NCBI GenBank assembly: GCA_017396675.1
Contig: JAFQLB010000014.1
Coordinates: forward strand, 1 to 38,208
DNA length: 38,208 bases
DNA from: Lachnospiraceae bacterium
GTDB taxonomy: Bacteria > Bacillota > Clostridia > Lachnospirales > Lachnospiraceae
Reading direction: 5' to 3'
Part shown: piece by piece, positions 16,645 to 23,578 of the stretch
Position numbering within the stretch: position 1 is the first letter of the stretch
How the letters are laid out: each line of letters begins with the position of its first letter
Program-made: the position numbers and the translations under genes
Notes under the pieces: generated by a model
Databases searched by the model: none
The model's input: only the letters and a program-made list of their open reading frames with translations
What the model was told of the DNA's origin: nothing

Positions 16645-16878
16645 ATGCACAATAGTTTGAGTGATATACTGGCACACACCGTCATCGTATTCGACTGGTG
16701 GGCTCTGCTGGCGCTGATCGTGCTGATCGGAACAGTTCTCGTATTCTTCATTCGGCATCGCAAGATGAAGAAGGAGGAAAAGGAGCTGACAGAGAGGTAT
16801 GAGAAGCTGGAGGAAAGCAGGCAGGCAGCCACGGCTGCGGCTGTCTCCGGGCTTGCCGATGGAGCGGTAGAGGCATAA
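16645..16878 (+). CDS. Second small membrane protein behind the adhesin
   Basis: 77 residues with the same plan as its upstream neighbour: short outside part (MHNSLSDILAHTVIVFDWW), helix about 20-39, basic stop-transfer RHRKMKKEEK, a Glu/Lys coiled-coil-like stretch to about 57, then an Ala-rich tail. TAAGGAGGAGAGAA precedes the ATG, repeating the ribosome site of the previous gene almost exactly. No named family. It is the last gene of the adhesin operon and is followed by a strong terminator. Confidence 0.8.
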   Translation: MHNSLSDILAHTVIVFDWWALLALIVLIGTVLVFFIRHRKMKKEEKELTERYEKLEESRQAATAAAVSGLADGAVEA

Positions 16879-16899
16879 GTTAAGATCAAGTATATAAAG

Positions 16900-16944
16900 A
16901 GAGCCTGTGATTCTGTCATATTTTAGGATCACAGGCTCTTTTTT
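16900..16944 (+). terminator. Intrinsic terminator of the adhesin operon
   Basis: AGAGCCTGTGAT at 16900-16911 pairs perfectly with ATCACAGGCTCT at 16928-16939 and is followed by TTTTTT. Loop of 16 nt. Confidence 0.93.
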
Positions 16945-16967
16945 GGGATGTCTTTTTTTGTAAGCTG

Positions 16968-16976
16968 TGTTATAAT
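16968..16976 (+). promoter_or_regulatory. Extended -10 promoter for the PilZ gene
   Basis: TGT-TATAAT: a perfect -10 at 16971-16976 with the TGn extension and no good -35 at 16-18 bp. Predicted start near 16983, giving a leader of about 75 nt that includes the palindromic element at 16986-17022. Confidence 0.6.
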
Positions 16977-16985
16977 GGGTCGATA

Positions 16986-17022
16986 CCATCTCTTGAGGCG
17001 TGTATACTCATGTCAAGAGACG
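16986..17022 (-). repeat. Palindromic intergenic element, copy 1
   Basis: On the minus strand this reads CGTCTCTTGACA, then TATACACGCC, then TCAAGAGATGG; the arms TCTCTTGA (16989-16996) and TCAAGAGA (17013-17020) pair perfectly. A second copy with the same three blocks lies at 28383-28423. In the PilZ leader RNA, GCGTG in the loop (16998-17002) can also pair with CACGC at 17030-17034, a possible pseudoknot. Confidence 0.7.
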
Positions 17023-17059
17023 ATAAGCCCACGCAGGACAAAGGAACGGGAGGGTTGCC

Positions 17060-17683
17060 TTGGCCATGGAATTTGCAAATATCGGTACGGAATCAAAGGT
17101 TTCCTTGTGCATTCATTCCGAGAAAACAAAAACAGAGTTCAGAATAGAGGCAGAAATCAAGAAGTATCTGGATGATATGACGGCGGTGATCCGGCTGTTC
17201 TACGATACCGGCAAACCGCTGAGCTTTGAAAAGGTACGGGTTCACCTGGAATACACGCCGGAGAAGTCTCCGCCCTACTATTGGCACCATGTCAGGATTG
17301 TTCTGCACAAGGGCTGGTATGTTCTGCGGGTTCCCTCCAAAACCGGCGTCAAGCTGAATCGGCGTAATTCCTTTCGGGTTTCCGTGGGAGTATTTGCCAG
17401 AACCAATCACGAACAGCTCTCCTCGGTCACGGTTCGGGACATCAGCCATTCCGGCTTTGGACTGTCCACCACGAAGAAGGATCTTACGGCAGCCATTGGC
17501 GATACGCTGACCGCCACTTTTTCGGATCAGGGCTTTGATATGAAGCTGACCGGCAGATTGGTTCGGATAGAGAAGCGGGAAGAAATGACAATTTACGGAT
17601 TTTGTTTTACCGCACCCTGTGCCGATCTGGATTCCTATATTATGATGAAGCAAAGACCCCTAAGAACGAGAAAATCAAGGTAG
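17060..17683 (+). CDS. PilZ-domain c-di-GMP receptor (YcgR-like)
   Basis: 207 residues. The N-terminal half (about 1-95) resembles the YcgR-type flagellar brake/PilZN fold. The C-terminal PilZ domain has the c-di-GMP motifs: RRNSFR (RxxxR type, about 102-107) and DISHSGFG (D/NxSxxG, about 126-133). It should bind c-di-GMP and act on a surface or motility partner. Start: TTG 17060 is five bases behind GGGAGGG, which fits better than ATG 17066, but ATG cannot be excluded. The gene sits between the adhesin operon and signal peptidase and is probably the effector for c-di-GMP made by the cyclase at 21468-23114. Confidence 0.9.
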   Translation: MAMEFANIGTESKVSLCIHSEKTKTEFRIEAEIKKYLDDMTAVIRLFYDTGKPLSFEKVRVHLEYTPEKSPPYYWHHVRIVLHKGWYVLRVPSKTGVKLNRRNSFRVSVGVFARTNHEQLSSVTVRDISHSGFGLSTTKKDLTAAIGDTLTATFSDQGFDMKLTGRLVRIEKREEMTIYGFCFTAPCADLDSYIMMKQRPLRTRKSR

Positions 17684-17691
17684 AGTACAGG

Positions 17692-18201
17692 ATGAAAAAG
17701 CGTATATTAAGTAAGTACGACGGAAAAAAACTGGACTGGCTGAAAACGGCCAAGGAAGCGGTGATTGCAGTGGTGCTGGCAATCCTCGTCTTTAATTTTC
17801 TGGTGGGTGTTTCCGTGGTGGACGGAGATTCCATGCAGCCCACATTACAGAACGGAGATTTGGTATTTTATGTGAGAGTGGGGACAGGATATGAGAGAGG
17901 AGATCTGGTGTCCATCAAGATGCCCTCCGGAGAGTATTATGTGAAGCGTATCATCGCCGTGGAGGGAGATGTGATAGATATCCGGGAGGATGGCGTATAC
18001 CTTAATGAAGAACTGCTGTCAGAGCCTTACATAGCGGGAAGGACCTATGGCCGGGAGGAACTGCTGGACTATCCTTATCGGGTGGAAGCAAACAGTGTCT
18101 TTGTGATGGGTGACAACCGTGATGTTTCGGCGGATTCCAGAACATTTGGCGCTATTTTAACAGATCAGATCAAGGGGAAGCTGCTGACGGGAACGCAGTA
18201 A
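17692..18201 (+). CDS. lepB: Signal peptidase I
   Basis: Membrane serine peptidase removing signal peptides from exported proteins. 169 residues: one N-terminal helix about 20-39, catalytic Ser47 in GDSMQPTL, catalytic Lys85 in YYVKRIIAVEGD, and the box VMGDNRDVSADSR. Size and single helix fit Gram-positive SipS-type enzymes. ATG 17692 begins the basic leader MKKRILSKYDGKKLDW; the frame upstream overlaps the PilZ gene and is not needed. It begins 8 bp after the PilZ stop. Context suggests it may mature the neighbouring adhesin, but it could be housekeeping. Confidence 0.94.
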   Translation: MKKRILSKYDGKKLDWLKTAKEAVIAVVLAILVFNFLVGVSVVDGDSMQPTLQNGDLVFYVRVGTGYERGDLVSIKMPSGEYYVKRIIAVEGDVIDIREDGVYLNEELLSEPYIAGRTYGREELLDYPYRVEANSVFVMGDNRDVSADSRTFGAILTDQIKGKLLTGTQ

Positions 18202-18213
18202 AGGAGGTGGGTC

Positions 18214-20124
18214 ATGACAGCGGAAGAGATAAAAGCGTGGGCGGGATACACGGGAATGACGCCGGAGCCGGAGGATTTTTCCGGGTTCTGGGCGGAACGG
18301 ATGAAGGAAGCAGAGGAAGTTTCTTTGGAATACAGGATAGAGACGGCTCCTGTGGGAGACAGGGCGTCCTGCCTGTATCGGGAGCTTTTTTTTACGGGGA
18401 TCCGGGGAGAAAAGATGTATGCCAAATACATTCTTCCGACGTCACAGGAAAAACTGCCGCTGATCCTGCAGTTTCACGGATACCCGGGTGCCGGAAGAAG
18501 CTGGCTGGAGCTGTCTTCCTACGCCGCCGTGGGGTATGCGGTGCTGTCCATGGACTGTCCCGGACAGGGCGGCGGCAGCCATGATGCGGGGGGCTATGAG
18601 GGTACGACAGTGGCAGGTCATATCGTAGCGGGACTGGACGGCAGACCGGAGGATATGTATTACGTCCGTCTCTACCAGAATATTCGGATCTTATGCAGAA
18701 TTGTAAAGAGACTGGAGGAAATCTGCCCGGAGAAGGTGTTTGTGAGCGGAGGATCTCAGGGAGGCGCCCAGGGACTTGCATGTGCGGCATTAAATCCTGA
18801 TCTGATCCGGGCCGCAGCCATACAGTATCCGTTCCTCAGTGATTTTGAAAGGATCTGGGAAATGGACGCCGATGCAGTGGCCTATGAGGGACTCAGATAT
18901 TATTCCCGTTGGTTTGACCCGGAGGGGAAGAAGCGGGGACGTTGGATGAAACAGCTGGGCTACATCGATACCAAAAATTTTGCGCCCATGGTACTATGCC
19001 CTGTGTTGTTTGCGACGGGTCTTGAAGACCGGATCTGTCCGCCCGTCACCCAATGTGCCGTATACAATCGCCTGCAATGTCCCAAAAAGCGGCTTTTATA
19101 TCCCGGCTACGGTCATGAGGAATTGCAGGAATTTGACGATTTGACCCTGGAATTTTTCCTTCAGGCTTCTTCAGACGGTGAGAAAGAAGATGGGACTGTA
19201 AGAGAGCGGATATTCCCCGGAGCATCGCCCCGGAAGCCGGCGCACGCACCGGTGAATCTGTCCCTCCGGCTGCCCGGAGGGTTTGGTTCCGGCGGAGAGA
19301 CTCTGGCAGAGAGGATGAAGGCGTGGGAGAAGCATACCGGAGAGAGCCGGAGGCCGGAGGACTTTGATGCATATTGGGAAAAGAGCATCAGACAATGGAC
19401 AGAGGTTTCGGTGCATATCGATGTGCAGCTGCCGAGGCTGCCGGGGGTTCTTTGTGAGACGGCCCAACTGACATGGGGAGAGGGGCAGATCAGGGCCGGA
19501 TTGCTGTATCCGTCTGACGGGAAGGGGAACAGGAAAGGCGCCTGTCCGACGGTGTTTATGTTTCATGATCTGGGTCGCGGTGTGCGCGGCTGGCACCATA
19601 TGATGCGCTTTGTGACGCTGGGCTATGGAGTCGTGGCGATGGAAAACCGACTTCCGGCAGTGGAAAGCATCACAGAGCTGGACAGTGGAGAACTGGAAGC
19701 ATGCTTCCGGGATGCACTGCTTCTCACCGAGACCATGCGCCATCAGGACTATGTGGCAAAGGACCGACAGGCCTTCTGGGGAGAGGGTCTGGGAGGAGGA
19801 CTTGCCATAGCGGCGGCAGCATTTGCGGGAAGTGAGGTGAGCTGTGCCGCCTATGGACCCTTGCCGGGAGACTGCAGACGATTATGCAGGGAGGGAGCTG
19901 TGCCGGTTTGGGACAATGGGGATTATCTGGATCTGATCCATTTTGCCTCCCGGCTGCGGGGGAGACTGCTGCTGGGTACAGGATGTATGGACGGTGTGTC
20001 GGAGCCTGCCTCTCAATACGCTATTTTCAGAGAAGCAGCCTGTGACAAGCGTCATCTTGTGTATCCCAAGCACAGCCATGAAAGAGTGAATTTTTTTGAA
20101 AATGAAGTCTTGCGGTTTCTATGA
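18214..20124 (+). CDS. Tandem AXE1-like esterase, second domain inactive-looking
   Basis: 636 residues made of two alpha/beta-hydrolase domains of the acetyl-xylan esterase/cephalosporin-C deacetylase type. Domain 1 (about 7-318) has the oxyanion region FHGYPG, nucleophile Ser181 in GGSQGG, Asp272 in GLEDRICPP and His301 in GYGHEE. Domain 2 (about 365-636) repeats the entry motif (MKAWEKHTGESRRPEDFDAY), keeps an Asp in CMDGV and His in KHSHE, but reads GEGLGG where the nucleophile belongs, with Gly525 replacing Ser. There is no signal peptide, so it is cytoplasmic and probably deacetylates imported oligosaccharides. AAAGGAGGTGG precedes ATG 18214, 12 bp after lepB. Confidence 0.87.
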   Translation: MTAEEIKAWAGYTGMTPEPEDFSGFWAERMKEAEEVSLEYRIETAPVGDRASCLYRELFFTGIRGEKMYAKYILPTSQEKLPLILQFHGYPGAGRSWLELSSYAAVGYAVLSMDCPGQGGGSHDAGGYEGTTVAGHIVAGLDGRPEDMYYVRLYQNIRILCRIVKRLEEICPEKVFVSGGSQGGAQGLACAALNPDLIRAAAIQYPFLSDFERIWEMDADAVAYEGLRYYSRWFDPEGKKRGRWMKQLGYIDTKNFAPMVLCPVLFATGLEDRICPPVTQCAVYNRLQCPKKRLLYPGYGHEELQEFDDLTLEFFLQASSDGEKEDGTVRERIFPGASPRKPAHAPVNLSLRLPGGFGSGGETLAERMKAWEKHTGESRRPEDFDAYWEKSIRQWTEVSVHIDVQLPRLPGVLCETAQLTWGEGQIRAGLLYPSDGKGNRKGACPTVFMFHDLGRGVRGWHHMMRFVTLGYGVVAMENRLPAVESITELDSGELEACFRDALLLTETMRHQDYVAKDRQAFWGEGLGGGLAIAAAAFAGSEVSCAAYGPLPGDCRRLCREGAVPVWDNGDYLDLIHFASRLRGRLLLGTGCMDGVSEPASQYAIFREAACDKRHLVYPKHSHERVNFFENEVLRFL

Positions 20125-20183
20125 TCATTTAAGCACAAATGAAAAAATGGCAAAATACTTGATGACAGGATGAAAGTGAGGAA

Positions 20184-20528
20184 ATGAAAATGAATGATTT
20201 TTTGGATATGCTGGTAGTGGTTTTTGCTGTACTGGCAGTGGCAGGTTTGGCGGCTATATGCCTGATGTTTCTTTCAAAACGGGAGGGAATTCGTAAGGCC
20301 GGCTTTTACGTGACCGTGGTACTGGGCATTTATACCGCTACCGTGGGTGCCAGGATCGGCTCTCTTCTGTTGTCCGGGAAGACGGCCTTTGCCGTTGTAC
20401 TGGGCTGCATCAGCGTTGCAGCCTTTGTGCTGGAACGCATGAGTAAAGGAGAGGAGAAAAAGCTTCTCATCGCTCGTATCACGGCGACAGCGGCCCTGGT
20501 GCTTGGCATGGCCAATGCCTTTATGTGA
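20184..20528 (+). CDS. Small multi-pass membrane protein
   Basis: 114 residues with about four hydrophobic segments (9-30, 41-61, 66-82, 95-113) and almost no polar domain. No family recognised. Start at 20184 follows GTGAGGA; ATG 20190 is an alternative. The stop overlaps by 8 bp the stop of the convergent M15 peptidase gene, with no room for a terminator between them. No terminator separates it from the esterase gene 59 bp upstream either. Confidence 0.7.
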   Translation: MKMNDFLDMLVVVFAVLAVAGLAAICLMFLSKREGIRKAGFYVTVVLGIYTATVGARIGSLLLSGKTAFAVVLGCISVAAFVLERMSKGEEKKLLIARITATAALVLGMANAFM

Positions 20529-21459
20529 TCTTCTGAAAATGCTGGTAGTCCTTCATGCTGTTCCAGTTGCCGCCCCAGAGAAAGCCGCGCTCTGTAAAGA
20601 GCTTATAGCACAGATCGTTTTCATCGATTTTATAAGGAAACTCCCGGCTTCTGTCAGCATAGATCTCAGAGCCCCGGGGAGAAATGCGTACCTGTCCCTC
20701 CGGGTAGGTGACGTAAGGGTTATAAAAAGGGTTGATGTCGATGGCAAGTCCAAGAGCGTGCTTGGAGAGTGAGGTACTGCCCTCCACGGTACGGTAGTTA
20801 AAGCAGGAGGTGTTGTTGTCCTCCATGGATGCCGTATCATCTCCTCCGTATACATCGATGAGCAGGATCTTTTCGATCCGGTACATATTCTGATATAAGG
20901 TATGAAAGATTTCCACGAAATCCTGTGCAACGGAAGCATTGCAGATCAGCTCTCCTTCTGCCACATTACCGTGGAAATCATAATGGAGCAGGTGAACATA
21001 GCGAAGATCTTCGTATGCAACGGCAGGCTCCTCTTCTAAGGAATCGAAAGCAGGATAGGAGATTCCTTCCATGGCAGCCATCAGCGCATCGGAAAGAGGT
21101 TCGTAGTAAAAATCATCGGTATAGACGATTCGCTGACTGATCATGGAGTCTGCGTTCAGGCGTTTTCCCATAAGCTCCCCGGAAACGGATTCATTTGAGG
21201 AAACAGTAGCTCCTGCGTTATTTGCGGAAACAGTAGTGCCTGCGTTATTTGAAGAAACATGAGAAGGGATTCTGTCAGAGGAGACAGAATCCCTGTTTTC
21301 GTTATTGTCCTGGGGCTGAACGGGATGCTTCAGGGCGTACTCCTCCAAGGTCATGGAGCCTTGCCGAAAAAGAAAGCTGAGACCGGCAGCGATAAATACC
21401 AGGGCAAAAAGAATCAATATTAATTTTAATAAGGAATTTCGATTGATTCGATTGATCAT
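20521..21459 (-). CDS. Membrane-anchored M15 D,D-carboxypeptidase-like protein
   Basis: 312 residues. A hydrophobic anchor near 9-28 follows a basic N-terminus; residues 35-95 are a Ser/Asn linker with a short duplicated unit (NNAGTTVSA / NNAGATVSS). The C-terminal domain has the zinc-peptidase motifs SKHALGLAIDINPF (SxHxxGxAxD) and DYQHFQ, as in M15C/VanY-like D-alanyl-D-alanine carboxypeptidases and endolysins. It should trim cell-wall peptides outside the membrane. It begins 8 bp after the cyclase gene at 21468, so the two are likely one transcript. Nothing here points to glycopeptide resistance. Confidence 0.88.
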   Translation of the reverse strand: MINRINRNSLLKLILILFALVFIAAGLSFLFRQGSMTLEEYALKHPVQPQDNNENRDSVSSDRIPSHVSSNNAGTTVSANNAGATVSSNESVSGELMGKRLNADSMISQRIVYTDDFYYEPLSDALMAAMEGISYPAFDSLEEEPAVAYEDLRYVHLLHYDFHGNVAEGELICNASVAQDFVEIFHTLYQNMYRIEKILLIDVYGGDDTASMEDNNTSCFNYRTVEGSTSLSKHALGLAIDINPFYNPYVTYPEGQVRISPRGSEIYADRSREFPYKIDENDLCYKLFTERGFLWGGNWNSMKDYQHFQKIT

Positions 21460-21467
21460 AGAGGCTT

Positions 21468-23114
21468 CTAATCCGTCCGCTGCTGCTTCATAAGAGCTTT
21501 GTTTTCATACATGGCCACATCCGCACGGTGGAATACATCTGCAAAGGAGGTATCCTTGCCCTCTTCATACAGGGATAATCCGTAAGCAACGGATACCCGA
21601 GGCTCCAACTCCTGGGTCAGGATAGCCTGAGACAGCTCCTCTCGCAGAGCATCCCTGTTTTCCAGGTCGGCACCGGAGAGGATGACAGAAAACTCATCTC
21701 CGCCAATGCGGTAAACAGGGCTGTGGGAGTAGGTCTTACAAATCAGTATACAGGCATTCTTGATCAGCTGGTCGCCCATTTCATGTCCCAGTGTGTCATT
21801 GACTTTTTTCAAGCCGTTAATATCGAAGACAATGACACCGAAAGGAGGACACTGGGAAGCGATTTTTTCATTCCAGGAGGCTTCATCCTCCTGCCATGCG
21901 GCACGGTTTTTCACGCCCGTAAGGGCGTCCCGATAGCTCTTGTTGCTGAGATTGGCTACATGCCACTGGAGGTGGATCACAGCCTCCTGCAGGGCTGCTG
22001 ACAGCACACCAATCTCATCCTCGCTGTCTACATGGGGGATCTCCACATTGAGGTAATCACCCAGTGCAATATGATAGGCAGCCTTGCTCAGTCTCCGCAG
22101 AGGCTGTACGATCCGTCTGGTAACCAAAACGGTGACAAATACAGAAAAGACGGTGATCACCAAGGTGGTTAAAAGGATGTTCATCAGCAGCAGGTTCCGC
22201 CCTGCATTGATCTCCTCCTGGGGTGCGGTAATGACAAGAACCATGCCGCTCTTAAGAGGTTCAAAGGTCATGGACATGTGCTGTCCGTCCCAGACATAGG
22301 AGAATAATCCGTCAGACTGATCCTCACCCAGAATGATATCCTGGACAGGAAGCAGTTCCTCCGGGATATCGCTCATCCACTGGTCCGTTCCGTGCTGGGG
22401 ATGGTAGTGGAATTCGCCGTCCCCATCCACAAAGAAGGCATGTCCCGTCTCATAGACCTGCACTTCCTTCACATATTCCTCCAGCATGGTACAGTCGATG
22501 TCCATACCAAGGACTCCGATGCAGCACCCTTCCTTGTAAAGGGGAACCACATAGGAAATCATAAAAACATTGATATTTTCATTCAAATAGGGAGCCATCC
22601 ATACGGGGCTGCCTTGTTCTACGGGTTGATAATACCAGCCCACACGCTCCGTGTCATCCTTCTCATACAAGGACAGATCCGTGGGAATCTCATTGCGGTA
22701 GGTTCCATCGGATGTCACCTTTGTAAGAAACAGACCCGAAGTGGGATAGGTCATCTGTGGATCGAAGCGCAGATAGATACTCATGGCTCCCAATGTATGC
22801 TCTGCCGCATTTTTCAGAATGGGTTCCATATGGGCGGAAATCTCATCCACATAGGCAGGATCCGCCTCCAGCCGCGCGGCGCTTTCCACGTGTGCCAATA
22901 CATCCTCCGAAAGAGAATTCACGGATTGTTCCACGTAGGCAAAATTGGAATCCAGTCGTGCGGCCCTCTCCCGACACAAAAGTGTGAGAATCTGAGCAGA
23001 ATCTTCATCGGAAACCTCTATGGCGGCATAGACACTGATCCCGCCGATGAGGGTGGCACACAGAACAATGCAGGATATTATCAAAGCAATCAGTTTGACT
23101 TGCAGGGATTTCAT
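21468..23114 (-). CDS. Cache-HAMP-GGDEF diguanylate cyclase
   Basis: 548 residues, membrane sensor making c-di-GMP from GTP. Layout: helix about 5-27; extracytoplasmic double-Cache-like sensor about 35-300; second helix about 305-328; HAMP linker (RRIVQPLRRLSKAAYHIALG); GGDEF domain with entry DALTGVKNR and intact GGDEF at 471-475. No RxxD inhibitory site lies before the signature, so product inhibition may be weak. ATG 23114 is preferred to an upstream GTG (23147) because GAGGAG precedes it. With the PilZ protein it gives the locus a synthase and a receptor. A promoter is visible at 23177-23205. Confidence 0.92.
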   Translation of the reverse strand: MKSLQVKLIALIISCIVLCATLIGGISVYAAIEVSDEDSAQILTLLCRERAARLDSNFAYVEQSVNSLSEDVLAHVESAARLEADPAYVDEISAHMEPILKNAAEHTLGAMSIYLRFDPQMTYPTSGLFLTKVTSDGTYRNEIPTDLSLYEKDDTERVGWYYQPVEQGSPVWMAPYLNENINVFMISYVVPLYKEGCCIGVLGMDIDCTMLEEYVKEVQVYETGHAFFVDGDGEFHYHPQHGTDQWMSDIPEELLPVQDIILGEDQSDGLFSYVWDGQHMSMTFEPLKSGMVLVITAPQEEINAGRNLLLMNILLTTLVITVFSVFVTVLVTRRIVQPLRRLSKAAYHIALGDYLNVEIPHVDSEDEIGVLSAALQEAVIHLQWHVANLSNKSYRDALTGVKNRAAWQEDEASWNEKIASQCPPFGVIVFDINGLKKVNDTLGHEMGDQLIKNACILICKTYSHSPVYRIGGDEFSVILSGADLENRDALREELSQAILTQELEPRVSVAYGLSLYEEGKDTSFADVFHRADVAMYENKALMKQQRTD

Positions 23115-23176
23115 AGTACTCCTCGCGATTTTGTTTTTCGTGTACACATGTTTTCACTATGTTGCACTCTGTCATC

Positions 23177-23205
23177 AGTATATTAAAATTTTGACAAAAA
23201 TACAA
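23177..23205 (-). promoter_or_regulatory. Sigma-A-type promoter of the cyclase gene
   Basis: On the minus strand TTGTAT (23205-23200), 17 bp, TATACT (23182-23177). The -10 matches five of six, the -35 three of six. Leader of about 55 nt to ATG 23114. Confidence 0.5.
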
Positions 23206-23214
23206 TGATAATTT

Positions 23215-23260
23215 AAAAAATAATGCGGCAGAGAGCCTTGCTTCACGCTTCTGCCGCATT
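23215..23260 (-). terminator. Intrinsic terminator of the XRE regulator gene
   Basis: Read on the minus strand, AATGCGGCAGA pairs perfectly with TCTGCCGCATT (11 bp) across a 17-nt loop, then ATTTTTT. It begins immediately after the regulator stop codon. Confidence 0.9.
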
Positions 23261-23491
23261 TTAACGTTTATTTGCCGGAGTGGTATCATTGGTCAGACCT
23301 CCGATATAGTCCAGAGAGACATTGTAGAATTTGGCAAGCGTAACAGCCAGCTCAAAGGGAAGCTCTCTCTTCCCCGTTTCGTAATTGTGGTAGGTAGTTC
23401 TCTGCATATGAAGCAAGTCGGCAAGCTTTCTGATGGACAAATCCCTGTCTTCTCTCAGATCCCTTAGTCTCGGATAATATCCCAATTCCAT
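23261..23491 (-). CDS. XRE-family HTH regulator
   Basis: 76 residues (start uncertain). One helix-turn-helix: PRLRDLREDRDLSIRKLADLL is followed by HMQRTTYHNYETGKRELP and ends NVSLDYIGGLTN, the common short Clostridia XRE repressor form. Starts considered: ATG 23491 (GAGGTG directly before it, spacing very short), TTG 23485 (better spacing) and ATGs at 23512/23515. The last two lie inside a perfect palindrome and at the predicted transcript start, so I reject them. The upstream region has two matched operators filling two divergent promoters, so it probably represses itself and the divergent membrane-protein gene. Confidence 0.87.
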   Translation of the reverse strand: MELGYYPRLRDLREDRDLSIRKLADLLHMQRTTYHNYETGKRELPFELAVTLAKFYNVSLDYIGGLTNDTTPANKR

Positions 23492-23498
23492 CACCTCG

Positions 23499-23527
23499 TT
23501 GACAGTGTACATCATATGATGTACAAT
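23499..23527 (+). promoter_or_regulatory. Near-consensus promoter of the membrane-protein gene
   Basis: TTGACA at 23499-23504, a 17-bp spacer, then TACAAT at 23522-23527. Eleven of twelve consensus bases. The spacer is almost entirely the palindrome at 23506-23525. Predicted start near 23534. Confidence 0.75.
23506..23525. promoter_or_regulatory. Operator 1: perfect 20-bp palindrome
   Basis: TGTACATCAT followed by its exact reverse complement. It fills the spacer of the plus-strand promoter and covers the predicted transcript start of the XRE gene. Likely the binding site of the adjacent XRE protein (inference). Confidence 0.8.
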
Positions 23528-23528
23528 T

Positions 23529-23557
23529 ATTAAAAATGTCCTACATATGACGGACAA
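23529..23557 (-). promoter_or_regulatory. Promoter of the XRE regulator gene
   Basis: On the minus strand TTGTCC (23557-23552), 17 bp, TTTAAT (23534-23529). The spacer holds the second operator, mirroring the plus-strand arrangement. Confidence 0.55.
23537..23556. promoter_or_regulatory. Operator 2: imperfect copy of operator 1
   Basis: 20 bp with TGTCC, a central CATATG and GGACA; 16 of 20 positions are self-complementary. Operators 1 and 2 share TGT, C, CATATG, G and ACA at the same offsets. Centres are 31 bp apart, about three helical turns. Confidence 0.7.
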
Positions 23558-23578
23558 ATATGAGATGAGACGGGATAT

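Noticed and set aside
16983..17059. c-di-GMP riboswitch in the PilZ leader
   Set aside because: Has a hairpin and a possible pseudoknot, but no match to known class I or II cores; recorded as a repeat element instead.
20521..21459. VanY glycopeptide-resistance gene
   Set aside because: M15 family only; no vanH-A-X or regulators nearby, so a housekeeping wall peptidase is the safer call.
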